From positions 3,224,001 through 3,288,000 of the forward strand of contig NZ_CP043959.1 of NCBI RefSeq assembly GCF_008632955.1: a stretch of 64,000 nt of DNA. The letters are read 5' to 3'. A program made the position numbers and the translations under genes. Numbering within the stretch: the stretch's first letter is position 1; each line of letters opens with the position of its first letter. This DNA comes from Streptomyces tendae. GTDB lineage: Bacteria; Actinomycetota; Actinomycetes; Streptomycetales; Streptomycetaceae. This document shows, piece by piece, positions 19,524 to 29,755 of the stretch. The notes under the pieces are model-generated. The model was not told the origin of the DNA, did not search any database, and was given only the letters and a program-made list of their open reading frames with translations.

Positions 19524-20240
19524 TCACCCCTCCTCGTCGAGCCACTCCCGCAGCTCCTCCTTCAGCGACCGCTGGAAGGTGGTGAGCAGCGCCTGCACCA
19601 CGAGCGGATGCATGCGGGCGGACAGGGACCGCACGTCCCGCGTGCCCTGGTCCGCCACCGCGTCGCGCAGCAGCCGCGACAGCTCGCGGGCGGCCGCGCG
19701 GGAGTGCTCGGTGAGGACCGCGCGGGCGGCCAGGACCGACTCGTGCGACAGCGGCACGTCCAGCAGCTCGACACCGAGCCGCAGCAGACCGGCGTCGACC
19801 CGGAAGACCTCGTCGTCATGGCCGGCGCCGGACCCGTCGGCCCGCTCGACGACGTCCATCGCCGCCAGCCGCTTCAGCTCCTCCTCACCCAGCGCACGCC
19901 CCGCCCGGCGCTCCAGCTCCGTACGGGAGACCGTCTCCACGGTGCCCGGCGCCCAGGACGCCACCACCGCCCGCTGCACGGCCAGGTCGCGCACGCTCAG
20001 GTCCGGCGGAAGCTGGGCCAGGTAGCGTTCTATCGCGGCCAGGGTCATGCCCCGGCTCTGCAGTTCCTCGATCAGTTCCAGCCGCGCCAGGTGCTCCCGG
20101 CCGTAGCGGCCGACCCGCCGGGGACCGAGCACCGGAGGCGGCAGCAGGCCCTTCGTGCCGTAGAAGCGGACCGTGCGCACGGTGACCCCCGCCCGGGCCG
20201 CCAGCTCGTCGATCGTCAGGGCCTCGGTCTCGGTCGTCAT
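19524..20240 (-). CDS. MerR-family transcriptional regulator
   Basis: 238 aa. The winged helix-turn-helix is N-terminal (LTIDELAARAGVTVRTVRFY, then GTKGLLPPPVLGPRRVGRYG), with a second helical stretch ELIEELQSRGMTLAAIERYL. The C-terminal region is helical with no metal-binding cysteines, so it senses an organic ligand or protein signal rather than a metal. The start is ATG 20240; the upstream open frame crosses the tandem repeats at 20292-20352. It is convergent with the beta-oxidation operon; regulation of that operon is possible but unproven. Confidence 0.9.
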   Translation of the reverse strand: MTTETEALTIDELAARAGVTVRTVRFYGTKGLLPPPVLGPRRVGRYGREHLARLELIEELQSRGMTLAAIERYLAQLPPDLSVRDLAVQRAVVASWAPGTVETVSRTELERRAGRALGEEELKRLAAMDVVERADGSGAGHDDEVFRVDAGLLRLGVELLDVPLSHESVLAARAVLTEHSRAAARELSRLLRDAVADQGTRDVRSLSARMHPLVVQALLTTFQRSLKEELREWLDEEG

Positions 20241-20291
20241 GTGCAGCAGTATCGCTGTCCCACCGGTGCTGTGACACCTCCGCTGTCGATC

Positions 20292-20352
20292 CCGCCGCGG
20301 CGCGCGCCGGAGGGCCGCCGCGGCGCGCGCCGGAGGGCCGCCGCGGCGCGCG
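20292..20352. repeat. Tandem 23-bp GC-rich repeat
   Basis: Two full copies and a 15-base third copy of a 23-bp unit, beginning CCGCCGCGGCGCGCGCCGG. It lies in the divergent gap between the MerR gene and the permease gene (20241-20536), so it could affect either promoter. No other feature is evident in that gap. Confidence 0.85.
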
Positions 20353-20536
20353 ACGGCCCTCCGGTGTTCCCGTCCGCGCCGCGAGCGGACCAGCCGTGTG
20401 ACGCAGGCCACCGCATGCGCGGGCGCACATCCGGAAAGGCGCCACCTCGGTCCGTGCCGTGATCGAGCGCGCCGGCCCAGGTCAACCGGACAGCCGGGCG
20501 CGATCAGCCCCGGCGCACCAGAAAGTGGAACCACCC

Positions 20537-21976
20537 GTGAGCAAGGACGCCGCCAGCACGGCACCGGCCGCATCGTCCACGGCGGCCCCGACGCCCGCGG
20601 ACGCGGGCGACGCCGGCTACAGCAAGGACCTCAAGGCCCGTCACGTCAACATGATCGCCATCGGCGGGGCGATCGGCACCGGCCTCTTCCTGGGAGCCGG
20701 AGGACGCCTGCGCGACGCGGGCCCCGCCCTGGCGCTGGCCTACCTGGTCGCCGGCGTCTTCGCCTTCTTCGTCGTCCGCGCCCTGGGCGAACTGGTCCTG
20801 TACCGGCCGTCGTCCGGATCCTTCGTGTCGTACGCGCGCGAGTTCCTCGGCGAGAAGGGCGCGTACGTCGCCGGCTGGATGTACTTCCTGAACTGGTCGA
20901 CCACCGGCATCGCCGACATCACCGCGATCGCGCTCTACACGCACTACTGGAGCGCGTTCACCGACATCCCGCAGTGGGTGCTCGCACTGGTCGCGCTCGC
21001 GGTGGTGCTGGCCGTGAACCTGATCTCCGTGAAGATCTTCGGCGAGATGGAGTTCTGGTTCGCGATCGTCAAGGTCGCCACCCTCGTCGCCTTCATGCTG
21101 GTCGGCATCTTCCTGCTCGCCACGCGGCACGAGGTGGGCGGCGGCACCCCCGGCATCGGCATGATCACCGACCACGGCGGAGTCCTGCCGCACGGCGTGA
21201 TGCCGGTCGTCCTCGTCATGCAGGGCGTGATCTTCGCCTACGCGGCCCTGGAACTCGTCGGCGTCGCCGCGGGCGAGACCGCCGAGCCGGAGAAGGTCGT
21301 CCCCCGCGCGGTGAACTCCATCATGTGGCGCGTCGCCCTCTTCTACGTCGGCTCCGTCGTCCTGCTCGCCCTGCTGCTGCCCGGCTCGATGTACTCGGCG
21401 GGCGAGAGCCCCTTCGTCACCGTGCTGTCGAAGATCGGTGTCCCGGCGGCCGGTGACGTGATGAACCTCGTCGTCCTCACCGCCGCCATGTCGTCCCTCA
21501 ACTCCGGCCTGTACTCCACCGGCCGCATCCTGCGCTCGATGGCCGCGGCGGGCTCCGCGCCCGAGTTCACCGCCCGCATGAACCGCAGCCAGGTCCCCTA
21601 CGGCGGCATCCTGCTGACCTGCGCGGTGTGCGTGCTCGGCGTGGGCCTCAACTTCCTCGTGCCGGCCCAGGCCTTCGAGATCGTGCTGAACGTCGCCTCC
21701 CTCGGCATCATCAGCACCTGGGTGATCATCATGATCTGCCACCTGGTGTTCGTCCGCCGCGCCCGCGCGGGCCTGCTCACCCGGCCCTCGTTCCGGCTGC
21801 CCGGCAGCCCGGTCACCGAGATCGTCACCATCGCCTTCCTGGCGTCCGTGATCGTGCTGATGTGGAACGACCCGGAGGTGGGCCGCAGGACGCTGCTGCT
21901 GGTGCCGCTGATCGCCGTGGCGCTGGTCGCCGGCTGGTACGGCGGCGTCCGCCGCAAGGTCGCGGCCGGGCGGTGA
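20537..21976 (+). CDS. APC-family amino-acid permease (AnsP/GabP-like)
   Basis: 479-aa integral membrane transporter with about 12 hydrophobic helices after a 40-residue Ala/Pro-rich cytoplasmic tail. The first helix has [14 protein letters not shown], the substrate-backbone-binding signature of the amino-acid-polyamine-organocation family; [11 protein letters not shown] is in helix 6. Closest by feel are L-asparagine and GABA permeases; the substrate is not settled. The GTG at 20537 is chosen from the purine-rich GAAAGTGGAA upstream and the lack of homology before it. Confidence 0.9.
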   Translation: MSKDAASTAPAASSTAAPTPADAGDAGYSKDLKARHVNMIAIGGAIGTGLFLGAGGRLRDAGPALALAYLVAGVFAFFVVRALGELVLYRPSSGSFVSYAREFLGEKGAYVAGWMYFLNWSTTGIADITAIALYTHYWSAFTDIPQWVLALVALAVVLAVNLISVKIFGEMEFWFAIVKVATLVAFMLVGIFLLATRHEVGGGTPGIGMITDHGGVLPHGVMPVVLVMQGVIFAYAALELVGVAAGETAEPEKVVPRAVNSIMWRVALFYVGSVVLLALLLPGSMYSAGESPFVTVLSKIGVPAAGDVMNLVVLTAAMSSLNSGLYSTGRILRSMAAAGSAPEFTARMNRSQVPYGGILLTCAVCVLGVGLNFLVPAQAFEIVLNVASLGIISTWVIIMICHLVFVRRARAGLLTRPSFRLPGSPVTEIVTIAFLASVIVLMWNDPEVGRRTLLLVPLIAVALVAGWYGGVRRKVAAGR

Positions 21977-22014
21977 ATGGCCGGCGGCGCGGTGCCGGCC
22001 GGTACGGTGCCGCC

Positions 22015-22491
22015 ATGGCCGAGATCAGGTACGTGCGGGGTGACGCCACCGTTCCGTCGGTGAAGGGCGTCAAGGTGATCGCCCATGTGTGCAACGACAT
22101 CGGCGGGTGGGGCAAGGGCTTCGTCCTCGCCCTGTCCCGCCGCCGGCCCGAGCCGGAGGCGGCGTACCGCGCCTGGCACCGCGACCGCGCCGCGAACGAC
22201 TTCGGCCTGGGCGCGGTGCAGCTCGTCCAGGTCGAGCGGTACGTGTGGGTGGCCGACATGATCGGCCAGCGAGGCGTCCGCACCGGCAGCAAGGGCGTCC
22301 CCGTCCGCCACGAGGCCATCGACACGGCCCTGGACCGCCTCGCCGTTCACGCGCGGGAACTCGGCGCGTCGGTCCCCATACCCCGCATCGGCTGCGGCCT
22401 CGCCGGCGGCACGTGGTCCCGCGTCGAGCCGCTCGTCGAGGAACGCCTGGTCAGGCGGGGCATACCGGTCACGGTCCACGACCATGACTGA
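22015..22491 (+). CDS. Macrodomain ADP-ribosyl hydrolase
   Basis: 158-aa stand-alone macrodomain that binds ADP-ribose and removes it from modified targets. Typical segments: VRGDATVPSVKG near the start, IAHVCNDIGGWGKGF (binding loop 1) and IPRIGCGLAGG (binding loop 2). It corresponds by sequence position to S. coelicolor SCO6735, reported as an ADP-ribose hydrolase whose disruption raises antibiotic production. No ADP-ribosyltransferase gene is next to it, so this is not an obvious toxin-antitoxin pair. It starts 38 bp after the permease gene. Confidence 0.93.
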   Translation: MAEIRYVRGDATVPSVKGVKVIAHVCNDIGGWGKGFVLALSRRRPEPEAAYRAWHRDRAANDFGLGAVQLVQVERYVWVADMIGQRGVRTGSKGVPVRHEAIDTALDRLAVHARELGASVPIPRIGCGLAGGTWSRVEPLVEERLVRRGIPVTVHDHD

Positions 22492-22563
22492 CGCCCCCAC
22501 CGGCCTCACGCACCGTCAGACGCCCTCTTCTGCACCGGCGTTCACCGGGGTACCGTCCGGCGC

Positions 22564-24519
22564 ATGCCGATACGCATGCGCCCCACGACCTGGAGAACGC
22601 TCGCGACGGCGGCCACCGCCGCCCTGACGGCCACTCTGCTCACCCCCGCCGCGGCCGACGCCGCTCCGCGGGAGAGCCGCCCCGTCCACTCCTACGCCGA
22701 CGCGATCCGCGAGGCCGTCTGGGTGGACACCGGCCTCGACGAGGACCGCGACGGACGCACCGACCGGGTCGCCGTCGACATCGTCCGGCCCCGCGAGGCC
22801 GACCGGAAGGGCCGCAAGGTCCCCGTCATCATGGACGCCAGCCCGTACTACTCCTGCTGCGGGCGGGGCAACGAGAGCCAGACCAAGACCTACGACGGAC
22901 ACGGCGACATCGTGCGGATGCCGCTGTTCTACGACAACTGGTTCGTGCCGCGCGGCTACGCCGTCGTCGGCGTCGACCTCGCCGGCACCAGCCGCTCCGA
23001 CGGCTGCGTGGACGTCGGCGGCCGCTCCGACATCCAGTCCGCCAAAGCCGTCGTCGACTGGCTGAACGGCCGCGCGAAGGCGTACAGCAGCCGGACCGGG
23101 AGCGAACGGGTCCGGGCCGACTGGACCGACGGCAGCACCGGCATGATCGGCAAGAGCTGGGACGGCACCATCGCCAACGGCGTCGCCGCCACCGGCGTCA
23201 AGGGACTGAAGACCATCGTCCCGATCGCCGCCATCTCCACCTGGTACGACTACTACTTCTCCCAGGGCGCCCCGCTCTACGACTCAGGCCCGGACTGGCT
23301 CGCCCGTTACGTCCAGACCCCCGAGGCCCGCGAGAACTGCGCCGAGGTGGCCCGGAAACTCGTCGACGGCGCCCCGCGCACCGGCGACCGCACCCCGCTG
23401 TGGACCGAACGCGACTACGTGCGTGCCGCGAAGAAGGTCCGGGCCAGCGTCTTCCTGGTGCACGGCATGCAGGACCTCAACGTGCGCATGGGGCACGTCG
23501 GCCCCTGGTGGGACGCCCTCGCGAAGAACGGCGTACGGCGCAAGATATGGCTCTCCCAGACCGGACACGTCGACCCCTTCGACTTCCGCCGCGCGGAGTG
23601 GGTGCGCACCCTGCACCGCTGGTTCGACCACGAACTCAAGGGCATCGACAACGGCATCGACCGCGAACCCGTCGCCGACATCGAACGCGGCCCCGACCAG
23701 TGGGTCACCTCCACCGCCTGGCCCCCGCGCGGCACGCACCCCGTGACCCTGCGCCCCGCCCGCGGCACCCAGGACGGCGTCGGCACCCTCGGCCTGCGCC
23801 GGGACGGCGGCACCGCCTCCTTCACCGACGACCCGAGGCTGAGCGAGACCGACTGGGCCGCCCGGATCGACACCCCGACGCCCGACAAGGCGGGCTTCGT
23901 CACCCGCCCGCTCACCCGTGACCTGCGCCTGGCAGGCTCCTCCGAGGTCACCGTCACCGTCACGCCCAGCGCGCCGACGGCCCATCTCTCCGCCGTCCTG
24001 GTCGACCTCGGCCCCGACACCGTCCGCGACTACGCCGGATCCGGCGAAGGCATCACCACCCTGCCCGAGCGCACCTGCTGGGGACCGAGCACCGAGGGCG
24101 ACAGCTCCTGCTACCGGGAGACCCGCGCCGCGACCGTCGACGTCGGCCACACCGTCGTCAGCCGCGGCTGGGCCGACCTGGGTGAACACGCCGGCACCGG
24201 CCGGGGCGAACCCCTGGTCCCGGGCAGGCGCTACACCCTCACCCTCGACCTGGCCGCCACCGACCACGTCGTCCCGCGCGGCCACCGGCTCGCACTGATC
24301 GTCGCCGGCACCGACCGGGGCCTGATCGACCCGCCGGCCGACACCCCGACACTCACCCTCGACCTTGCCCGCACCACCGCCCGGGTCCCGTTCACCGGCG
24401 GCCCGGCCGCCTTCACCCGCGCCACGTCCGGACCGCCCGTCACGACACCGCACGCCGACCCGGACGGCGTCCGCCCGCCCGCCGCCACCGCCCACCGCGT
24501 CCCGGGGGAGACCCGATGA
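22564..24519 (+). CDS. Secreted Xaa-Pro dipeptidyl-peptidase-like S15 hydrolase
   Basis: 651-aa exported serine peptidase. The signal peptide ends near AADA (about residue 33). The alpha/beta-hydrolase nucleophile is S198 in GKSWDG; the acid is in HGMQDLNV and the His in QTGHVDPFD. The C-terminal third is the jelly-roll domain of the CocE/S15 family. S15 enzymes release X-Pro dipeptides. The stop overlaps the start of the next gene (ATGA), so it is co-translated with the M14 carboxypeptidase; together they could trim Pro-containing peptides outside the cell. Confidence 0.92.
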   Translation: MPIRMRPTTWRTLATAATAALTATLLTPAAADAAPRESRPVHSYADAIREAVWVDTGLDEDRDGRTDRVAVDIVRPREADRKGRKVPVIMDASPYYSCCGRGNESQTKTYDGHGDIVRMPLFYDNWFVPRGYAVVGVDLAGTSRSDGCVDVGGRSDIQSAKAVVDWLNGRAKAYSSRTGSERVRADWTDGSTGMIGKSWDGTIANGVAATGVKGLKTIVPIAAISTWYDYYFSQGAPLYDSGPDWLARYVQTPEARENCAEVARKLVDGAPRTGDRTPLWTERDYVRAAKKVRASVFLVHGMQDLNVRMGHVGPWWDALAKNGVRRKIWLSQTGHVDPFDFRRAEWVRTLHRWFDHELKGIDNGIDREPVADIERGPDQWVTSTAWPPRGTHPVTLRPARGTQDGVGTLGLRRDGGTASFTDDPRLSETDWAARIDTPTPDKAGFVTRPLTRDLRLAGSSEVTVTVTPSAPTAHLSAVLVDLGPDTVRDYAGSGEGITTLPERTCWGPSTEGDSSCYRETRAATVDVGHTVVSRGWADLGEHAGTGRGEPLVPGRRYTLTLDLAATDHVVPRGHRLALIVAGTDRGLIDPPADTPTLTLDLARTTARVPFTGGPAAFTRATSGPPVTTPHADPDGVRPPAATAHRVPGETR

Positions 24520-25802
24520 AACGCGCCGCGATCCTCACCGCCACCGCCCTCACGACCCTCGCCGCCTCCCTCGTCACCGCGCCCGCGGCCGGGGCCCACG
24601 ACACCGCGGCCCCGCCGCGCACCGGCTTCGAACAGAGCAACGGGGCCCGCTGGACCACCCAGCCCGAGGAGCGGCGCTTCCTCGAAACCGTCGACCGCGC
24701 GAGCGCCCGCGTCCACGTCACCCGCATCGGCACGACCGCCCAGGACCGCCCGCTGCGGCTCGTCCGCATCGGCGCGGACCGGACCCCGAACAAGGTCCTC
24801 CTGGTGTGCAGCCAGCACGGTGACGAACCCTCGGGCCGGGAGGCCTGCCTCACCACGATCCGCGACCTGGCGTACGCGAAGGACCGGGCGACCCGGCGCT
24901 TCCTGGAGCGCACCACGGTGCTCGTCGTCCCCACCGCCAACCCCGACGGCCGGGCCGCCGACACCCGGGGCAACAGCGACGGCGTCGACATCAACCGCGA
25001 CCACGTCGCCCTCGCCACCGCCGAGGGCCGCGCCCTGGCCGCCGTCGTCCGGGACCGGCGGCCCGACGTGATCTACGACCTGCACGAGTACGGCGCCACC
25101 CCGCCGTACTACGACAAGGACCTGTTCGACCTCTGGCCGCGCAACCTCAACACCGACCCGGCCGTCCACGACACCGCCCGGTCCCTGTCCGAGGACCACG
25201 TCCGTCCCGCCGCCGGGGCCGCCGGGTACTCCACCGGCACCTACGGCATCTGGACCGACCCCGCCACCGGCGACCCGATCCGCCAGACCGCGGGCGACGG
25301 CCAGGAACGCATCCTGCGCAACATGTCCGGCGTCAAGCACGGTGTGGGCCTGCTCATCGAGAGTCGCGTCGACCCCCTCACCGAGGCGGAGAAGGCCGAC
25401 GAGGCGCTCAACAACCGGCGCAGGGTGGAGTCCCACCTCGCCGCGCTGGACGGCCTGGTCCGGTTCGCCGGGGGCCACCGCGCCACGGTCGAGAGGGTCA
25501 CCACCCGGGCCCGCGTGGCCGGATACGCCGACCGGGGCCCGGTCCACCTGGGCGGCGCCGACAACGACCCGGCGGAGCCGGACGAGGTGATCGCCGACCC
25601 GCCCTGCGCCTACCGTCTCACGGCCGCTCAGTACGCCGACGTGGGCGACGAGCTGGCACTGCACGGCGTACACGTCCGCAAGGACGGGGACGGGGTGCTC
25701 GTGCCGCTGCGGCAGTCGCTGCGGGCGCTCGTCCCGCTGCTCCTGGACGGCCGTGCCACCTACCACCTGGCCGTAGGACAGGCGGTCACATCCTGCCGAT
25801 GA
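24516..25802 (+). CDS. Secreted M14-family zinc carboxypeptidase
   Basis: 428 aa with an N-terminal signal peptide (cleavage near AGA, residue 27). Zinc ligands H101 and E104 are in SQHGDE, with the downstream His in DLHEYG; substrate-binding NPDGR and DINRDH are present, and the catalytic Glu is likely the one in LLIESRVD. This is the usual order for M14 enzymes. It overlaps the S15 gene by four bases. The last 100 residues are outside the peptidase domain. Confidence 0.92.
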   Translation: MKRAAILTATALTTLAASLVTAPAAGAHDTAAPPRTGFEQSNGARWTTQPEERRFLETVDRASARVHVTRIGTTAQDRPLRLVRIGADRTPNKVLLVCSQHGDEPSGREACLTTIRDLAYAKDRATRRFLERTTVLVVPTANPDGRAADTRGNSDGVDINRDHVALATAEGRALAAVVRDRRPDVIYDLHEYGATPPYYDKDLFDLWPRNLNTDPAVHDTARSLSEDHVRPAAGAAGYSTGTYGIWTDPATGDPIRQTAGDGQERILRNMSGVKHGVGLLIESRVDPLTEAEKADEALNNRRRVESHLAALDGLVRFAGGHRATVERVTTRARVAGYADRGPVHLGGADNDPAEPDEVIADPPCAYRLTAAQYADVGDELALHGVHVRKDGDGVLVPLRQSLRALVPLLLDGRATYHLAVGQAVTSCR

Positions 25803-25884
25803 GGTGAGTTTTGCGCCATCGGTGGTAAGGGGCTATCGGGAGGAGGGATCTCCGCCCGACGGCTCGGACGAAAGGGTGCCGCCT

Positions 25885-27606
25885 GTGACGCAGGACCACC
25901 ACAGCGACAAGGACTCCACGGCAGGCCCGCTGCCCGGCTCCGAGGCGGGCCTGCCCGGGCGGAATCGTCCCAGCACCGACCGGGTGGTGTTCGGCGTCAC
26001 CGCCGTGCTCACCCTGGCCTTCGTCCTCTGGGGAGCCATCGGGACGGACTCCCTGGAGAGCGCGTCCGCCAGCATGCTGGGCGGACTGATGCACAACGGT
26101 GGCTGGGGCTTCATGCTGGCCGCATCCGGCTTCGTGGTCTTCGCGCTGTGGCTCGCGGCCAGCCGGTACGGGCGGATCCACCTCGGCGCCGAGGGCGAGG
26201 AGCCGGAGTTCCGCACGGTGTCCTGGATCGCCATGATGTTCAGCGCCGGCATGGGCATCGGCCTGATGTTCTGGGGAGTGAGCGAACCCCTCGCGCACTT
26301 CGTCACACCCCCGCCCGGCACCAGCCCGGCCGACGACGGGGACCGCATGGCGACCGCCATGGCCACCACCCTGTTCCACTGGACGCTCCACCCCTGGGCC
26401 GTCTACGCCGTGGTGGGCCTCGCCATCGCCTACAGCACCTTCCGCCGGCGCCGCCGGCAGACCGTCAGCGCCGTGTTCACCCCGCTCATCGGCGAGAAGC
26501 ACGCCAACGGGGCCGGCGGCCGGGTCATCGACGTGCTCGCCATCATCGCGACGATCTTCGGCTCCGCGGCCTCCCTCGGCCTGGGCGCGCTGCAGATCGG
26601 CTCCGGCGTGGAGAAGCTCGGCTGGCTGGAAAAGGTCGGCACGGGACTACTGGTCAGCATCATCGCGGTGCTGACCGTGGCGTTCGTGGCCTCCGCGGTG
26701 TCCGGTGTGGAGAAGGGCATCCAGTGGCTGTCCAACATCAACATGGTGCTGGCGGTGATCCTCGCGGCGTTCGTGTTCGTCGCGGGCCCCACCGTCCTCA
26801 TCCTGGACCTGGTGCCGACGTCGATCTTCGCCTATCTGGGGGACCTGCCCGAACTGGCCGGCCGCACCGAGATCAGCGGCGGCGAGGGCGTCGCCGACTG
26901 GCTGGGCAGCTGGACCGTCTTCTACTGGGCGTGGTGGATCTCCTGGACGCCCTTCGTCGGCATGTTCATCGCCCGCATCAGCCGGGGCCGGACCATCCGT
27001 CAGTTCATCGGCGGCGTCATCCTCGTGCCCAGCGCGGTGAGCCTCGTCTGGTTCGCGATCTTCGGCGGCTCGGCCATGCGCCTGCAGGAGCAGAACCGGC
27101 TCGGTGACGAGACGACCCCCGAGGGCCGCCTGTTCGCGGTGCTGCAGCAGTACCCCGTCGCCACCGCCACCAGCCTGCTGGTGATGGTCCTCGTGGGCAT
27201 CTTCTTCGTCTCCGGCGCGGACGCGGCCTCCGTGGTGATGGGCACCCTGTCGCAGAAGGGCTCCCTCGAACCGAACCGTTGGGTGGTGGTGTTCTGGGGC
27301 ATCGTGACCGGAGCGGTGGCCGCCATCATGCTGCTGGTCGGCAGCGGCCAGGGCGACGCGCTGACCGGTCTGCAGAACCTCACCATCCTCGCGGCGGCGC
27401 CGTTCGTCGTCGTGATGCTCTTCATGTGCGTGGCCCTCATGCGCGACCTGCGGCGTGACCCGCTCATCGTGCGCGACAGGATGGGCAGCGAGGCGGTCGA
27501 ACTCGCGGTCATCCAGGGCCACAAGAAGTACGACGGCGAGTTCGAGCTGCGCGTCGGCCCGGGCCGCGGCCCGGACGTCGAGGGCGACCCCATCGGGAAG
27601 CACTGA
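25885..27606 (+). CDS. BCCT-family transporter (glycine betaine/choline/carnitine)
   Basis: 573-aa membrane transporter with 12 predicted helices. Family motifs are present: GMGIGLMFWGVSEPL in the glycine-rich helix, and the aromatic stretch FYWAWWISWTPFVG followed by FIARISRGRTIR. Such carriers import osmoprotectants or choline with a cation gradient. Start at GTG 25885, with AAAGGG eight bases upstream; an open frame from 25804 lacks homology. It is 82 bp after the carboxypeptidase gene and monocistronic. Confidence 0.93.
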   Translation: MTQDHHSDKDSTAGPLPGSEAGLPGRNRPSTDRVVFGVTAVLTLAFVLWGAIGTDSLESASASMLGGLMHNGGWGFMLAASGFVVFALWLAASRYGRIHLGAEGEEPEFRTVSWIAMMFSAGMGIGLMFWGVSEPLAHFVTPPPGTSPADDGDRMATAMATTLFHWTLHPWAVYAVVGLAIAYSTFRRRRRQTVSAVFTPLIGEKHANGAGGRVIDVLAIIATIFGSAASLGLGALQIGSGVEKLGWLEKVGTGLLVSIIAVLTVAFVASAVSGVEKGIQWLSNINMVLAVILAAFVFVAGPTVLILDLVPTSIFAYLGDLPELAGRTEISGGEGVADWLGSWTVFYWAWWISWTPFVGMFIARISRGRTIRQFIGGVILVPSAVSLVWFAIFGGSAMRLQEQNRLGDETTPEGRLFAVLQQYPVATATSLLVMVLVGIFFVSGADAASVVMGTLSQKGSLEPNRWVVVFWGIVTGAVAAIMLLVGSGQGDALTGLQNLTILAAAPFVVVMLFMCVALMRDLRRDPLIVRDRMGSEAVELAVIQGHKKYDGEFELRVGPGRGPDVEGDPIGKH

Positions 27607-27667
27607 CCCGCCCGCAGCGGGGCGGACCGGGACGCGGGGCGGGCGCGGGACGCCCGCCCCGCGCCGC

Positions 27668-28621
27668 TCACCCCGTCGCCAGCTCCGCCGCCCGGCGCGC
27701 ACAGCCCCACGCCACGGTGACGCCCGCGCCGCCGTGGCCGTAGTTGTGCACCAGCACCCGCCCGTCGGGCAGCCGGGTGCGCTCGAGACGGACCGCGTCC
27801 CGCGCGGGGCGCAGCCCCACCCGGTGCTCCAGCACCCGGGCGTCCGCGATCTCCGGACGCAGCGCCGCGCACCGCCGCACGATCGCCTCCGCCGTCCCCG
27901 GGTCCGGCCGCGCGGACCACGCGTCCTCCTCGGCCGTGCCGCCCAGCACCAGCCTCCCCGGCTGCGGGAAGAAGTACGCCATCGAGCCGTCGGCGCCCGT
28001 GGTGACCATCCAGGTGCGGATGCCCGGGTTCTCCACGACCACCAACTGCCCCCGCACCGGCCGCACCGACGGGTCCGGCACCAGCTCCCGCGCCGCCAGC
28101 CCCGTGCAGTTGACCACCACCGGCGCGTCGGCCTCCGCCAGATCCGCCACCGCGCGCGTCTCCACCGCGCCGCCCGCCGCCGTCAACCGCTCGCGCAGAT
28201 ACGGCAGATGGGCCGCCATGTCGAGCAGCGGCAGCCGGGCCCACAGTCCCCACCCGCCCGGGTACTCGGCCTCCGTCACCGGACGCAGCCCCGGCAGCCG
28301 CGCGGCGGCCCACGAGTCCGCCTCGTCCATCGGCGTCTCGCCGAGTACTCCCTCGACCATCCGTACGCCCGTGGCCTCCGGACGCAGCGCCAGTTCCTCG
28401 TACACCTCCAGCGACCGCAGCGCCCACGCCCGCGCCGACTCCCGGGGATCGATGCGGTACGGCCACCACAGGGCGCCCGCGACCGCCGAGGTGGTCCTCC
28501 CGACCGGGTCCCGCGTCCACAGCCGTACCCGTACGCCCCGCTCGGCGAGGACCACCGCCGTGGTCAGCCCGACGACCCCGCCGCCGACCACTACGACACC
28601 GCTGTTCGCTTCGCTTCCCAT
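27668..28621 (-). CDS. D-amino-acid oxidase (FAD)
   Basis: 317-aa flavoenzyme that deaminates D-amino acids to keto acids with release of hydrogen peroxide and ammonia. The dinucleotide-binding motif VVVVGGGVVGLTTA is at residues about 8-21. The substrate-pocket motifs ALWWPYR and the C-terminal HNYGHGGAGVTVAWG are those of the DAO family. It is divergent from the broken gene at 28688 and convergent with the BCCT gene. No peroxisomal signal is expected. Confidence 0.92.
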   Translation of the reverse strand: MGSEANSGVVVVGGGVVGLTTAVVLAERGVRVRLWTRDPVGRTTSAVAGALWWPYRIDPRESARAWALRSLEVYEELALRPEATGVRMVEGVLGETPMDEADSWAAARLPGLRPVTEAEYPGGWGLWARLPLLDMAAHLPYLRERLTAAGGAVETRAVADLAEADAPVVVNCTGLAARELVPDPSVRPVRGQLVVVENPGIRTWMVTTGADGSMAYFFPQPGRLVLGGTAEEDAWSARPDPGTAEAIVRRCAALRPEIADARVLEHRVGLRPARDAVRLERTRLPDGRVLVHNYGHGGAGVTVAWGCARRAAELATG

Positions 28622-28687
28622 CCGGCGGACGGTAGCGGATGTGCCCGGCCGTGCTCGCGTCCGCTCCCGGGTGGGAATACTCACGGC

Positions 28688-29704
28688 ATGTCTGCCGAGT
28701 ACGCGACCTTCGGCCTGGCGCCGGCGACCCGGGCCGGGGGTCTCCTCGCCGGCGTGACCATCAGGTGCACCGCGACTTCGTCGACTTCGTCGTCGACGGA
28801 CGCCCGCTGCTGTACCGCCTGTCCGACCTCGACGCCGTCTCCCCGCTCGCCTCCGACGTCCCGCCGTCCCTCTTCACCGCTCAGGTCCGCGCGCTGCTGC
28901 TGGAGACCGGGGCACCCCTGCCCGGCGGCCGGTACGTCGTCTACGGCTGCCCCGAGTGCGAGGACCTCGCCTGCGGCGCCGTGACCGCGGTGATCGAGCG
29001 CGACGGAGAGGACGTCATCTGGCGCGACTTCGCCTGGCAGACCGCCGAGGACCCCGACCTGGAACGCGACGGCTACCACGGCATGGGCCCGTTCCGCTTC
29101 CGCGGACCCGAGTACCGCGCGGCCTTGTCCGCCCTCCTGGACGGCGCCCTCCCGGGCAGCCGCCGCCGCGTCCTGCTCATCGGCGCCCGCGCCGCGCCGC
29201 TCGCCCGGCCGCAGCGCTGCGCACCATCGGCATCGGCGCCGACGTCACCCAGAGCGCCGACCGTGTTCCCGCCGACGAACTGCGCACGTACGACGCGGTG
29301 CTGTTCGGCCGGGCGGTTCCCGCGCGCGAACGCGACACCGTGCGCCGTGCCCTGGCCGACGCCGGGGCCGAGGTGCCCTGCGTCGACGCGCTCGCCCCGT
29401 CGTACCGCTGCTGGTCGCCCAGACCGAACAGGCCCTGGAGGCCGGCCGGGGCGACCGCCGGCGCCTCACCGGCCTCACCGTGACCGGCTCCACTGCGGAG
29501 TTCGAGGTCGTATCGGCCTGCTGGGTGCGGCTCACCGCCCACCGGATCGACCGTCTCTCCCGCGCCCGCAGCCGGGACCTCTTCGACGGGGTCCTCGCAC
29601 CGGGCCGGCACCGCGTCCCGCTGGACGCCCCGGCGGTCAGGGGGGAGGCGTACGTCGTGGCGCGCACCGCGGGAACCGTGCTGGTCGCGGTGGCCCGCCC
29701 CTGA
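28688..29704 (+). pseudogene. Uncharacterised gene broken by three frameshifts (as sequenced)
   Basis: Coding signal runs through three frames in turn: MSAEYATFGLAPATRAGG from 28688, then VHRDFVDFVVDGRPLLYRL through FRFRGPEYRAAL, then LRTIGIGADVTQ through PCVDALAP, then VPLLVAQTEQALEAG to the stop at 29704. Single-base additions near 28754, 29207 and 29407 would restore one frame of about 339 aa. I do not recognise a domain with certainty; the CPECEDLACGAV segment has two CxxC-like spacings. It is divergent from the D-amino-acid oxidase gene. Either a decaying gene or, more likely, an intact gene with sequence errors. Confidence 0.6.
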
Positions 29705-29755
29705 CCGCACCCTCGGGGTCCGGTGTCCGGGGCAGGCCCTAATATCGGCGGTCTG

